From the NCBI GenBank assembly GCA_033030425.1, contig JAUFSD010000006.1, positions 806,001-870,000 on the forward strand: a stretch of DNA of 64,000 nt. Direction: 5' to 3'. The translations under genes and the position numbers were made by a program. Shown here piece after piece: positions 10,642 to 23,541 of this stretch (its first letter is position 1; each line of letters begins with the position of its first letter). Source of the stretch: Verpa conica. Lineage: Eukaryota; Ascomycota; Pezizomycetes; Pezizales; Morchellaceae. The notes beneath the pieces were generated by a model that worked only from the letters and a program-made list of their open reading frames with translations, had not been told where the DNA came from and ran no database searches.

Positions 10642-13600
10642 ATGGCACCCAATAAACGCCAGCGCACTTCCGATAAGTCTCCCGTAGCCCTTAGTGGGGG
10701 AATTGTCGCTACAAATGCTCGCGCTGCCCCTCCTCCAGCGCCATTGCATTCTAAGATTTTGGCTCCGTTTCGAGTATGTATACCGCTCTTAGTTCTATAC
10801 TTATCCAAATCCAAAGTTACTTAAGTCTGGTTTGGTTTAGGCACTCGGTCATATAACATCCACATCAGCGCCGGTGACCCCATTCGCCCTTCTTCCGCTA
10901 GGCAAGACCTTCCAGATCACAACTTCACTCTCAAATACTCTCCAAACCTACGATATCCAGCATCTCAACCTCCTATTTGTTTCGTCTCCTACTACTCCCG
11001 GTATCATCCGCCGAATTGTCGCTCACAAGGATGTTGTATACACTGCCTTCGACGATGCGCTCATCCGCGTTTGGGTTTTCAAGAGGGGCAAGAAAATCGC
11101 AGAACTCGAGCCAGTAATGACCCAGAAAAGTAGAGGGACGCGGGATGGAAGTTGGCGGAATTTGTTGGTATTTGGAGAATGGATTGTTGGTGCCTTCGAC
11201 TGGGGCTTGGTGATATGGAAGATGCAGACTGGGGAGGTTTACACTGAGATTGAGGTTATGGGGGAAGTTACAGCTGTTGTTCACCCAAGCACATTCTTGA
11301 ATAAAGTAGTGGTCGGGAAAGTGGACGGATCTTTAGAAATTTGGAACGTAAAAACAAGGTATGGCCTAGAAAATTTACAATTGTGGTTTGTTTAAGTCTA
11401 ATCTACTAAATTAATATTTCAATAGCAAAAAAATTCACACTATCCTTTCACCCTTACCTGCTCCGGCGACGCCTTCAAACTCTGTTCCTGCTATAACAGC
11501 TCTTGTACAAACACCAGCCATTGCTATTCTAGCTATCGGATACTCCACTGGGGAGGTTCACCTCCACAATATCCTCACAGATATCCCACTTTTTACTCTG
11601 AATTCTACGATTCCAGGAAGTATTGCAGCATCCTCTCGTGGGAAGAAGCGTGTAGTCAGCCTTTCTTTCTGCACAGATCCAGCAGTTGGTGCAGGAAAAT
11701 CAAAGAGGGAAGGTGAAGGTGGGGGAAAGATACTTGCGGTTGGAGACGATGATGGAGATGTTACCCTTTGGAATTTGGAGAAACGAAAAGTCATTGGTGT
11801 TATGAGGAACGTACATGAGGGTCCTAGCGGAGGGGGTGTAATTGTAGAATGGCTAGCAAGTCAAAATGTTCTAGTGACTAGCGGAGGAGACAATAGTGTC
11901 AAGGTTCATGTTTATTTCTTCTTTATGAGTCCAAAATACTTACCTACCCATACTCTTTTTTAGGAATGGATATTCGATTCTCCTCATACAACACTCCCTC
12001 GGATTCTACGGTCCCGTTCTGGACATTCCCAGCCCATAACAAGCCTAACATTTTTCTCTCCTACTAACTCTCATTTCATTCTTTCATCCTCCCTCGACCA
12101 CTCCTTCTGGGCTCTCTCTTTAAGAAATGATGCACAATCCTTTGAATTCTCCCAAGGAGCCGCTGTCAGAAAGGTCACAAAGGCTGCAAAACACAATCCT
12201 GCAACCTCTTCACTCGCAAATACTATAGCAGAAGCAAAGGCTGGTCCTATAACCTGCATTGCAACATCTTCAGGAGAAGACGGTGCTGGAAGCGCAGGAA
12301 GAGAATGGGAGGGTGTTGTCACAGGACATAGAGGAGAGCGAGCTGCAAGATGTTGGAGCTTCCAAAGTAAAAAGGTTGGAAGATGGATCCTTGAAACTAA
12401 GGATCAAGGCGAGGTTAAGAGTGTTGCTATCTCTGCTTGTGGTACTTTTGCACTCCTGGGGTCAAGCAATGGCGGTATCGATATGTACAATCTTCAGAGT
12501 GGGATTCATAGACGTCGTTTTCCTGAACCCATGACAGCTGCACAGGCGAAGCAACTTAAGGCCCAGCAACTTAAGGCCCAGCCATCTACGCCTGGTAAAT
12601 TGGGAGCTGCAGGAAAGGGGAGGCACATAAAAGCCGTAACTGGCTTGGTAACTGATTCTCTAAACCGTGTTGTTATTTCCACTGGGCTAGACGGAAAGGT
12701 TAAATTCTGGGAATTTACCACCGGGATTCTGTTACACGAGATCAACTGGGAGAGTTTTACTGCTATTACTAGGGCTAAGTTACATCGTCACTCTGATCTT
12801 CTTGCTGTTTCGTGTGACGATTTATGTATCAGAATCATCGATATCGAGACTCGAAAAGTTGTCCGTGAGCTCTGGGGCGCAGCAGGAAGGGTTAGTGATT
12901 TCTGCTTCTCAAATGATGGGAGGTGGATATTTGGGGCGTCTACGGATAGTATTATTAGAGTGTGGGATTTGCCTACTGGGCATTTGATTGATGGTATACG
13001 GACAAAAAGTATAGTTACCGCAATGGCATTTTCGGGAACTGGTGAATTTCTGGCAACGGCGCATGTTGATAGTGTTGGTGTAAACCTATGGTGAGATTCT
13101 TACCCCCGGGCTTATTCAGTCTTGTGCTTACTGACATCTGAATATAGGACGAACCGGACCTTGTTTAGACATGTTCCAACTAGACATCTAAAAGAAGACG
13201 AGATTGTATATATAACGTCTCCTACAGCCTCAGGGGAGGGTGGTGTCAGTATTATCGAAGCAGCATTCGAAGACGACCTAAAGGAGGATGATAGTACAGG
13301 AGTCTACATAACTGCCGATCAACTGAGTGAGAAGATGTTGACTATGTCACTTGTCCCGCGCCCAAGATGGCAGACATTATTAAATTTAGATGTCATCAAG
13401 GTATGCCCAATCAGCCAACCACCCCATTCTACCTGTACGAAATCTCCAATTAAGATTATAAACCTTTAGCAACGCAACAAACCCAAAGAAGCCCCCAAAG
13501 CTCCTGAAAAAGCACCTTTCTTCCTCCCCTCTCTCAATGAAAAGGGAAATAATCCTACTACTACAAACAACGCCAAAGACGAAGTAATGGCCATACAAAC

Positions 13601-14030
13601 ACTTGAGGCTGAGAGATCCCGGGTGATGCGCATGTCTCGCAACGCTGGTGAAAGTGAATTCACACGTCTCCTAGGTAATGCTGACGGGGACTACACATCA
13701 TTCTTAAATAATTTCAAGACACTTCCTCCCTCTTCAGCAGACTTGGAGATCCGTAGCTTGCAGCCCGAGGAGCTGGTCCCGTTTGTGGATGCCTTGACTC
13801 AAAGGCTGAAGAGTAAGAGGGACTATGAACTTGTTCAGACGTGGATTAATGTATTCTTGAAGTGTCATTCGGAGGCAATCGTTAATGATGTTGGTATTGA
13901 AGATGGTGAGAGGGGGCTGAGAAAGGCGCTGGGAGAGTGGTCTATTGAGCAGAAGAAGGAGGCGAGTAGGCTAGCAGAATTAGTGGGATACTGCGCAGGG
14001 GTTGGAGAGTTTTTGCGGGGTGGGCGGTAG
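10642..14030 (+). CDS. UTP21: U3 snoRNP / SSU processome WD-repeat protein UTP21 (WDR36)
   Basis: UtpB subunit of the 90S pre-ribosome, needed for early 18S rRNA processing in the nucleolus. Six exons (10642-10773, 10841-11358, 11426-11903, 11964-13090, 13148-13400, 13470-14030) sum to 3069 nt, giving 1022 aa. WD repeats run through most of the protein, seen as DDALIRVWVFKRGKKI, VVGKVDGSLEIWN, DDDGDVTLWNLEKRKVIG, LLGSSNGGIDMYNLQSG, TGLDGKVKFWEF and STDSIIRVWDLPTG. The last 150 residues form the Utp21 C-terminal helical domain, ending in GYCAGVGEFLRGGR. A 15-bp tandem duplication at 12552 lengthens a linker. It follows SPB1 and precedes the convergent BMS1, both ribosome-assembly genes. Identity is secure; the start is the first ATG, followed by a basic leader. 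Confidence 0.94.
12552..12581 (+). repeat. 15-bp tandem duplication inside UTP21
   Basis: Two exact copies of a 15-nt unit (12552-12566, 12567-12581) encode QLKAQ-QLKAQ in a linker between WD repeats. It keeps the frame and sits in a low-complexity Gln/Lys/Ala stretch. Confidence 0.85.
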
Positions 14031-15223
14031 ATACAGTAAAATGTAATTCTGAAGGTTTTATGTCCTAATGCTAGCTACCATAAATCTACTAGTACAACCT
14101 GTAAATTATAGACTGTATGAGTAGAAAAGTAGAAGAACATTTTCTTACTAAAAACCACAGATATAGATATCCCTTAAACTTATACATTCTACCTTTAAAT
14201 ATAACTAAGTCATGAACTATATCTTATAGATTTAAATGCCCTAGTCGTATTAGTGATGTGAGTGAGTGACCTTTCATGATTCACTTATTACCAACATCAG
14301 CTCATTTAGCCGCAAGACAATTCCTTTCTCAGTCGTATGTATAGTTAGCCGTTTTTATAAACTATGTAGTAATTAATTTCTTAAAACAATCCACACTAAT
14401 AGCAGCTCAACTTATAGCAAAATTTCCAAAATACTATGGTATGCACGATAGTAAAATTAACCATACACAAGCTGATATAAACATAGTAAGATAAAGGAAG
14501 CCTATAACTACTGAAATAAGATATTGGTTCACGATAAATATAGTAGACGGCTTACCATGCATTAACACTTTTAAAGCTTTAAGGTTTATTCTAGTAGCAT
14601 TTGTAGTGGGGTTGAATGCTATAATATGGGTTGTGCCATGTACGTTGCATTCCGTAATCAGCTAATCTCCATAAAATACTCTACTAAAATCATTGTATGT
14701 GTATGCTTTACTAGAATGGCTCTATAGATGAGCTCTAAGCTCGGTTCTTATAAACGAGGAGAGCATGGCCAAATAACAATTTATCTTCAATAGACATGAA
14801 ATCAACACAATCAGAGTGGATGGTTAAAGATTAGACCCTGAAACTATGTTTGATAGCTAAAGGATACAATATAATCACACAATATCACTCGGTAGAAAGT
14901 AAAACATGAGGCTCTTTATCCACTTACAACAGATACAGATAGCATAATCAGAGTATAAAAAACAGTTAAATTATATGAGTCTAGAGGCGTATAGCATAAG
15001 AGTGACATCATAATTTAACAGTTAAATACATATTCTTTTATACAGTAAGAGGGAAATTCAGGTTAGGATCTATTATAGTATCTTCTCGAATAGACCTTGC
15101 TCACTTTCTTAAGAACTAGCTCATGAAGCAAGAAAAAAGTGTAGATGACCCATGTATATAAGTTTTAGAGTCAACAAAGGGGTTGTCTGCACCACAGTTC
15201 AAATAACAATCATACAAATATAT
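14031..15223. other. Intergenic, AT-rich, between convergent UTP21 and BMS1
   Basis: A 1.2-kb AT-rich region with no open frame of note, no tRNA-like fold and no repeat that I could recognise. It presumably holds both 3' ends. Confidence 0.55.
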
Positions 15224-18200
15224 TCAGTCATCTGCCTCCCTCTTACTTCTTTTTGGTCCACCCCGGCTACCACCTCGACCACCCCGACCACCCCCAATTT
15301 CACTATGTCTCCTCTTTTTACCCTCCTTCGCCCAGTATTCATCCTTCTCCTTTTTCTCCCTTGCTACCTTCATTTCCATATTCTCGGCCACCTTTTTTCG
15401 ATAAACTTCTCTTTTTGCCTCTTTCGCGCCCCTTCGCTTCATTTCCTTCTCGTTTTTCATAGTAGAAATTTTCTGCATCAAGTCTCTAGCGCGTTTCTCT
15501 TCTCCACCTAAAACAACTGCACGCTGTCCCATATATGTCTGCTTCTTCCGTGGCTTCATCTGAGGGATCTGAGAAGCGAATGGAAGCTCTTTCTGAATCG
15601 CCTTTGGGACCCGAAGGGGGTTGAAGTTTCTCGTCGGGCGCTCGATTTTCCTGTACACTGAATTCGGCACATTTGGTGTCACAACTCCCATATCCCTTCT
15701 GACCTCCCCAGTCAATCTCATTCCCTGCCACAATTTTTCCTCCTCGCCTTTCCCCTCCAGCAACAGATTCGTGACAGGATTGTAGAACTTTCTAGGCTTA
15801 ATAGGATACCAAGCCCTTAGGAAGACAATATCACTCATGAGAATTTTGTCCTCGAAGGTTGCTCGGAAGTGTCCATCTGGCTTTGCGAGTGCCCTCTTAA
15901 TTTGGCCTCTGATCCCAGAAACTGTTCTAATTGCCGCACCTTCAAACTTCGCGACCTCCAGGGCAGATGTAAACATATCCTTGATGAACGTTGTGTTTTT
16001 CCAGATTTTATATGGAGTACCCGTGAGCTTCAGTTTCTTGACGATTTCGGTTGACTGGTCTACGTTCAGAACGACACCAGTGGCTGAGACGCGGAAACCA
16101 GGAGTTTTCGATGAGAGGCTTTGGACTGCACAGAAACCGGTGTTCGGTGCGATTAAAGGGCCGTAAAATGTACCAAAGCAGTGCATATGCTCTGGTGTAT
16201 ACTTCAGCATTCGGTTCCTTGTTCTTGAATCTGAAGTGGAGTAAACTGGTATACTCTGGAACCGGCGCCAGCCCAATGAGAAGATCAGGGGATCATTGGT
16301 TTTCAAAATCCTCTTATGCCATCTATGCCTCTTGATTCGAACTTGCAAAAATCCAAACCGGTCTTCAGTAGCCGTCAGTCCGCCGACAAGAATTGGGTAT
16401 ATTGGGTCGAAGTTCGTTACAAACTCGTGCGGAACGTTATTAAGAACCACTCTAGCATAAGTACCTGCTCTAAAGCCCTCAACTCGAACACGAGTGTTAT
16501 CATCAAGTTGATCAAACTCGGCTTTGTTGACAGCTAATTGTTTGGCTATTTTGGCCTTCTGTGAATCGTACCAATCGTCTTCTCCAAATTCTTCATCCTC
16601 GTCACGGTTGCCAGCCTTGTCATTGTTGACGCCCTCTCGGTCTTCTTCCTCAAACCGTAGTTTAAGTTCTTCTTTCTTTCGTGCGTTTCTCTCCCGCTCT
16701 TTCTCGAGAGAGTCTTCTTCATTATCCTCTCCCTCCCCCTCTAAGTCGCCCCCACCATATTTTTCACCGGTTTCCAAATCTTCAAACACCCCATCTCCTT
16801 CATCGTCCTCATTATCATCTTTAATTCCCTCAAACTCATCTCCCTCAGCTTTCTCCTTTTCATCTAATAGATTTGCCGTGATAAATCTACTTCTAAGATC
16901 CTCTAAAGCTGTTTCCTCACTCCAATATTTCTCTAATTTCCCAAAATCATAAACCGGCATACTCCTATCTAGTATCTTCCCCGCCTTCTTGCCCTTCTGA
17001 ACATCGTCATCATCATCTTCGTTTTCCACCCTCTTGAAGAAATCTTCTTCGTTGTCACTCAGTTGGGGCTCGGCAGATCCCCCTTCATCCACTTCTGCAG
17101 TATCACCTCGCCATTTCTGAATGACCTCGGCGGGTGTGAGACTCTCATCATAGAGTAACCTACTCAAGCTTGTTGTTCGGCCAGCAGGATTACTCGCCCA
17201 GAGTTTTTTTGCGTTACCTGCCAAGTTCCGTTTCCACTGCGGCACGTCTTCATCGTTGCTGTCTGCCACTTCGGCGTCCGATGGTAGCTCACCATCATCG
17301 AGAGACCGCTGTGAGATATCAGATAGAGATCCCAAGTCTGAGTCGCTATCGGCGAATGCGAAGTCATCTGTGCCGCTGCCAAAGTTACCAACGTCGTCTC
17401 GCAGCGCCTTTCCCGGCTTTATTGATATTGTTGCAGTTTGATCGTCATCACTCGCGCCTTCGTCTCCAGATGTAAACTCTTCATTTTCCTCGTCCCCGCT
17501 ATCACCATCCAATTCCATTTCACCATTTTCATCGGGTTGCTTTTCCAGAGCTCTTCCTCTCCTTATATGTTTCCTTCCAATATTTCCAACCTCTTCCTCA
17601 TCATCCTGGACCCTTTTCAGCATTTCCCCATTAGAGAACAGTCTCACACCCTCCACCTCTCCTTTCTTTCCTTTTTGTAATCCTATGACCAGCCTCTCAC
17701 CCACACCCTGCCCATCTGCCCCTTCTTCGAAGTTTTGGGATGGAACATTGATGTAGACGGCGTCCTTATCAACCAAAACACCCCCAACATCACTCATGGG
17801 TGCATAAAGCAACTTTTGCTTCTCACCCAACCTCCTCCTACTTTTACCTTCAGCTTGTGCTCTTGCTGGTGTAGGGCAAGGGTCCGGGAGTGCCTCGACG
17901 CTCGCGACTGACAAATCACCTACCCCAGGGATATGTACCCTTCCCCCCTCAGCTGGAATATTTAGACCCCTGACATATCCATATAGAGCCACAGTCCTAT
18001 CAGTTTTTGGATTCTCTTCCATGGCGACTGGATCTGTAAGATCCACCATACGATCTGCTAAGAGGTAATAGTGTGAATTTCTCCAAACTAAGGGCCTAGG
18101 GTTCTTCATAACCGAGATAAATCGACTAAGATTGTGGATTTCTCGATCAGGATATCGTCCGTTGATCACACCTGATAAATAGAACAACTTTGCTCCTTGA

Positions 18201-19049
18201 TAAAGCTCAGACCAAAAACGATGTTTCAATCGTTTCTTTGTTGTCCGGAGAACAGATTGGGACTTAAAGAGATCCAAGTGGGTCAGGATCCCGAAGATAT
18301 TTGAAGGGAGACCATGAGTGGCCATAATGTTGAGAAACTCCATAGTTTCCATTTCGAACCCGAAATTCCCGTCAATTAGAAGTAGAACGATATCGGCGAT
18401 CTTTGAGATATCGATCATGGAGGTCAGGGTATTGTCGCATTCTAGGAATGTCAGGCGGCGTTTCTTGCTTGATACAACGGTTATAGGTCCTTGAATTGTT
18501 GTTAAAGAATGTTTGGTATAGCGCTTTACGAGGGATTTAATCAAAGTTGTTTTTCCGGTCTGAAGAATTGTTAACTATCAGTTATAAAGAGTAGGAAAGG
18601 CCCAGTAACTTACACCTGGGGGACCAACGACGGCAACAATTAACGGTGGTGCTTCCTCTGGCAGGCGGTCAACCTAGTTTTTTAAAAAAAAATAATGAGT
18701 ACTGAAATTTCAAAAGGCTTAGAGAAAGAAGAATAGCCTACCATAGGCACATGGAGCCGCTTTTCTTTGACCTAAAATTTAAAGAACATCACATTAGCCC
18801 AGTCCCTCAAAGCACGCATAGTCTACCATAATTACTACACCATAAACCAAAAAACATACATCATGAGATCTTGTCGCTTGCTTCTGAAGCTTCCCGGGAT
18901 TCGCAAATGCAAAAGCTTTCGGATTCTGTCCCTTTTGCCCTGTTTTCGGAATTAGCAAAAACCACACAACATAAGCCAATTGGAGACGGCTTGCCAGTAA
19001 ACTTCTTCTTCTCCTTGGGCTTTCGGTGGGTTTTGTTTGACTGATCCAT
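15224..19049 (-). CDS. BMS1: Ribosome biogenesis GTPase BMS1
   Basis: Essential GTPase of the 90S pre-ribosome that drives early 40S assembly with Rcl1. The large last exon encodes 1106 aa; four short 5' exons add about 70 more. The N terminus MDQSNKTHRKPKEKKKF resembles yeast Bms1 and picks the ATG at 19049. Next come NPKAFAFANPGKLQKQ, KEKRLHVPM and the P-loop VVGPPGTGKTTLIKS, assembled across introns. The G-domain has THLDLF (NKxD equivalent), then an AARP2CN domain, long Asp/Glu-rich acidic stretches, and the conserved C-terminal half (RLRRHRWHK-like RIKRHRWHKRILKTNDPL, YTPEHMHCFGTFYGP, GIRGQIKRALAKPDG). It ends in a basic Gly/Arg-rich tail, as expected for a nucleolar protein. Intron 1 is GC-AG. 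Identity is certain. Confidence 0.96.
18940..18994 (-). other. GC-AG intron in BMS1
   Basis: A 55-bp intron with donor GCAAGC after ...TTTACTG and acceptor AACAG, with GCTAAT as branch site. Splicing gives KKKFTG-QKGQNPKAFAFANPG, the family N terminus. I tested the nearby GT dinucleotides (at TTTAC and CGTCT) and none restores the frame with any local AG. Confidence 0.7.
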
Positions 19050-19354
19050 TGCGCCTTCAGGTGGTGGGGTCTCTACAATGACGCGAAGGGGTTGCGGCTC
19101 AGTTACGAAAGACTTTTTTTCGGTGGTTGACAAAAGACCCTAACCCATATGCAAGGTTAGCAGCATCTTGGCACCATAGCCCAGAGCCTCTACATAATAA
19201 ATATAGTAGACACCAGCTACGAGTAGCTTATTGCCCTCAGAATTACATGTATATATAAATAACATAGATACATTAGAGGTAAATCATATAAAACTAAACA
19301 GTACGGGCTGCTCTAGAGTATACTATAAGTACATAGTTAAATTATACAGTCATA

Positions 19355-19619
19355 CCTCTCTATAGGAAACCCCGTTATAAGAAAAACCTTGCTTAGGTCA
19401 TAGTTTATACTGCATACCGGATTTTGTACCCAGAACAATAAAATCAATTGAATTAAAAAAAAAAAAGAAAAAAAAAAGAAAAACCTTGCTGTAAGAAACC
19501 TTTTCCAGGTCAATCTAGATTTTTCCACACTAAATTTACCCTTGCTATAAGGGATATCTTTGGAAAACTTGCTATAAGAAACGAAATCTGCTGAATACTT
19601 GGCGTTTCTTATAGCGAGG
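19355..19619. mobile_element. MITE with TA target duplication (Tc1/mariner-pogo type)
   Basis: Left end CCTCTCTATAGGAAAC (19355-19370) and the reverse complement of the right end, CCTCGCTATAAGAAAC (19604-19619), match at 14 of 16 positions. TA flanks both ends, as for Tc1/mariner-pogo insertions. There is no coding capacity. Inside, the end motif recurs in direct orientation (19484-19499, about 19540, 19567-19582), so the element looks built from copies of its own end. The transposase source is not in this window. Confidence 0.7.
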
Positions 19620-19789
19620 TACAACTATATTCTACATAAATATTCTAGATATACAATACTACGCTAATTATATTATACAGAGCTAACCCAATACGGTTAG
19701 ACAATTATGGATTGCTCCAACCGTAGGTATCGTTAGAAAGTATCTTTTTTGTATAAGACAAAAAAGACACTTTTCTCATACCCTGATTA

Positions 19790-19815
19790 CAAGAAGCGAA
19801 CTGAATCGCTTCTTG
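19790..19815. repeat. 10-bp inverted repeat with 6-bp loop
   Basis: CAAGAAGCGA and TCGCTTCTTG are perfect complements separated by ACTGAA. A second perfect 10-bp inverted repeat (19743-19752/19758-19767) lies 23 bp to the left. Function is unknown; both are close to the MITE. Confidence 0.6.
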
Positions 19816-20387
19816 CAACCAAGATCCTAAGAAGGAGCGGGGAGGTTTGGTAGTAGGGACTTTCGTCTCCTAGCGGCACAAGGGAAAAAAAAATAAGTAG
19901 AAGGGAGGGTTATTTAAAGGAAATGGGATGCGGGCTGCCAAGAGAGAATTGGCCGCTTTGAAATTACCCGCTCTTTGAGGGGCTTTGCTACGGCATAGAA
20001 CTTCAAATTAGCCGCGTGAGTATGTAGTACCTTAAGCTGTGTTGCTCGCCAGTACCACAAATACACTAGATAAGCTCCAATAATTAATAGGATTATAAAC
20101 TCAATTTCCTACTCCAAGAACTTAGGTTGAATCTTGCTAATTTGAAAAATAGACATCAAGATGAAAGACTCACTATCCCACCAATTTAGGAAGAACTTTA
20201 AAGTTTTAAGAGACAGATGGATATAAGTCAGACACCCTTTCACCATTTCCGAATAGAGCTCACACTACTCGATCAAAAAACCCCTAGGTTTAATAATATT
20301 GATATTATAATCATTGACGCTATATACTAACTAATAGAATACTACAACAAATATAGGGCTATCTGTACACATGTTCCTAAGGCCTCG

Positions 20388-23300
20388 TTATGATAGTTCA
20401 GCAGAGAGCTATCACACAAATCATCAGTATTGACACTAGACTTAAATCCAACGCTAGGGCAACAGGGACTTACGATTTTTTCGATTCCGGCGGATGTATA
20501 ATCATCCCTTTTCATCAAGTACGGCTTGAGCAAGTGCGGCTTCACGCGAGAAAGAACACCATCCCTCATTCGCTCCTTTATAGCGTTGGGCCTATTTAAC
20601 GGGTTAATGGGGCTCTTCTCTCGTATTTCCAGTATGAGAATATGGGTGATATACCTAACAACGAAGAGATTTCCGATCTCGTGGAGCAACTCAAAGCTCT
20701 CTTTAAGTGCTGAGACGCCCCATTTACCAACGATATCGTGATACTTAGTGATGTCCCTGGTATATGGTTATTAATTGTCGCATGTATGTAGGATTGGGAG
20801 TACTTACTTTGACAACATGATGCCACCTGCTTGATTAACTTGATATTTCTTCAGGTGGTCTAACAACAACATTCTGAAACCAGAACCAATCTCATTCAAG
20901 AACCCATCCAAGTTGGCGCCGTCAAGGGATCCTTTGGCAATTTCATACACCTTCTCGAGGAATGTACACACTGTTTGACAAGCCTTCCATGAAAATTAAC
21001 TAAAACCCAACTAACGGTCAACTCCAATCATGGTTTACTCACTGGTGTTTGAAGAGTTGTCAAGCTAACTTCATCATCTTTGGGCTTGAAATCTGATTTC
21101 TTCTGCTTATTAAGGAGTATTGTCACATGGCTTATCACCACTTTGTTCTATTAGCAAATTTCCTGTAGGTCTTGGTATTGGAAACTTACTATCAACAGTC
21201 CTCTGGATAACGCTATTCACCTTCTGTTCTAAATTTGCCAGAGTAGTATTTGTCAACTTACTCATTTCTCTCCGCACAGTGAGGGAAGTCTGGGCTAGAG
21301 GAATCAGCGCCGTATTAATGAAAGAGAACATCAAATGCATGATTGTAGTGGTAGGCTTGATTTCTAAAAAGTAGTTTAAATCTGGCTCCCCTTTTGTCTG
21401 AGCTTCGGCAATCTCTAGAGCTCTTTTTCGTTCAATTATCGGTCAGCTAGCCTGTAAGTAGTCCTAGAAAAATATATATACTTACGCATCGAGAGCGGTA
21501 TCCAAGTACATTGTTCGCATATTATCAATCAAGATATTCAATAGCACGGCGACATCCTTCGGCCTGTTACCGGAATGAGTATCTGACTCTATTATACCAA
21601 AGACAGAAGGCACCAAATCATACGTATCAGCTGGAGTGCTCAATTCGAGACTCCTTCCAACAGCTTCAGCTAACCATTTTAGCATTCTTTTCGCCGATTC
21701 TACGTTCAGTCGCCCATCGGCTTCTGATATGACAACTTCCGATAATTGGCCGGCTTCGCCGGATTTGCGATCGAGGCCGATAATCCTGCTAAGTGCACCG
21801 CTTTGAGATTTCCCAAGGTCACTATCAAGCACCTTCTCAATCGCCCTTTCCCGGGACTTTTTTAATCGATCAAGGACCCCAAGGTTTTGTTCTTTTTTCC
21901 GTTGTTCCTGAGCACGCAGCGAAATAAGTTTCCAAATCGAATCAAGCTTCTCTCTTCAGATGTCTGGCAGGGAACGAACATGAAACATGCCAAACTTCAA
22001 TAGGATTCCAGAATATAGTTGCTCCAGGGACTCCTTTTCTTTCTCCATGTATCCTCTGTCTTGGAGGAAGGGCACAAACAACTCTTCAACATTCTGGTCA
22101 ATGAGTACAGTCGTGGTAGATGACAACGGTCCAGGGTGCTCTGTTAAGCCGTGTGCTTTAAGATCATCTGCTAAAGTATTGATGCACGCTCTTGACGCTT
22201 GCAATGTACGAAGGAATGCAAGTGGTGACAGAGTAGCTGTCTTGTCGAGAACCATTTCAAGCCTTTGTTGCAACGATTGTTGAAAGACGCGCTGTAAGAA
22301 TGTCCCAAGAACCTGTTCTGGGAAGGGGAAAACCTCTTTTATAGTGATAGACTCTGCTTTCATTACATCTCGTATTTCATTCACCAAGGCCATCAAACTC
22401 GGTTCAAGCCCTAGAGTCCCTTCATCAGGATCGGACAATTTTTCTTCCCTATAAAATAGTCAATGATCTGTTGTTGAGGAGCTTGTTATAGTTTCTTTTT
22501 TCCGGAAATATAAAAGTAAATTCTCACACTGTAGTTTCAATGACAACTTCTCCAGCGTTGATCTTTCCAGTTGCGATAAAAAAGTCCATTTGATTGAGAA
22601 AATTACTAATGACAGAATTACCGCCATTGAAATCATGGAGCACTTTTGCACACCCCTGGTAGTATCGTCAGTTCTCATAACCTCTAAAAAAGCTTGGCCT
22701 AGAAAAAAGTCGACCTTCATAGATTCAATATTAAACTTCCTATAAGCATCATCAAACTGTCTCAAGAGATCCTGTTCTAATGTCTCCGAAAAAGCCTCGA
22801 TTAATTCTTTAGTCCGAGCATTTGTCCCAGGTCCTTCGGTCCTTTTGACAATTAAACTCAATTGCCTCCCAACAACTGCACACCTAATACTATCTTCAAT
22901 TCTGCCTGTCCTCCGTAAGCTCTCCAACCTCCCCATGTCCCCTCTACTGAATTCCGTATAGCACTGTATCAAGAACTTGGCATCTTCTGCTCTCTGGCGC
23001 TGCTTATCAAGAGTTTCGAGCTGCCCTCCAATCCTCACAGCCATCCCTCCACCATCGGATATACTGCTGTCCAAGCGCTGGAACTCGGCCAGGGTGGAGT
23101 TGAATTTGAGGCCTAGACGTTCTAGAGTACGACTATGGTCAATTTCGGCCCGACGTACCCCCTCCTTCAACTCTGATTCCTTTGCAGATAGCTTCTGGTC
23201 TAGATCCTTGAGCCGTTCAAGAGCAGCCTCAAATGTGCGGATATAGGGCTTTGGATCGAAAGCTGTGAAGATGTTAGCTCCCAGAGCTTGAAGCAGACCC

Positions 23301-23541
23301 CACGAGATAAGACCCACCATTGTTTACGACTCCGGAACGACGATTGATAGCTCTGCTAGTTTCTGTAAGGCCTTCTATGAAGTCCTTCACAATGAAGTCT
23401 TTGCTCTAGGCGAGTGTCAGTAACCTCGCCTTCTCTCTCCTGGATCAAGACCGCTCGGGCGAAACTAACCGAGAATGTTGACAATGAGAATGCCGCAGGC
23501 TTTGGGTAGATAGACCGCGACCCGTCAGTACTGTTTGCCAT
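20388..23541 (-). CDS. SEC10: Exocyst complex component SEC10
   Basis: Subunit of the exocyst, which tethers secretory vesicles at growth sites of the plasma membrane. The start MANSTDGSRSIYPKPAAFSL matches fungal Sec10, followed after intron 1 by SKDFIVKDFIEGLTET and, after intron 2, by FDPKPYIRTFEAALERL. A coiled-coil region and the helical Sec10 body follow (GGQLETLDKQRQRAEDAKFL, CYTEFSRGD, GRLESLRRTG). The 3' part is split into several exons (22438-21956, 21832-21482, 21340-21110 and others). The C terminus reads LHEIGNLFVVRPNAIKER and KPYLMKRDDYTSAGIEKI. A last intron (GTAAGT...GATAG) leads to a short exon ending LSAELS and stop at 20388; this last exon is my inference from the family's short C-terminal tail. 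About 800 aa. Family call is secure; internal junctions around 20800-21110 are approximate. Confidence 0.88.

Larger units (their letters stand above)
19050..20387. other. Intergenic between BMS1 and SEC10, with a MITE
   Basis: The region carries a 265-bp MITE (19355-19619) and two small inverted repeats: TCTTTTTTGT/ACAAAAAAGA at 19743-19767 and CAAGAAGCGA/TCGCTTCTTG at 19790-19815. The rest is AT-rich with no gene. The BMS1 promoter lies in its first few hundred bases. Confidence 0.55.

Noticed and set aside
12259..12534. Separate 91-codon frame inside UTP21
   Set aside because: Shadow frame; the WD-repeat frame runs through the same DNA without a break.
22460..23320. MVGLISWGLL... as the start of SEC10
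   Set aside because: It is intron sequence read through; splicing from exon 2 gives VVNN-AFDPKPYIRTFE, the family N terminus.
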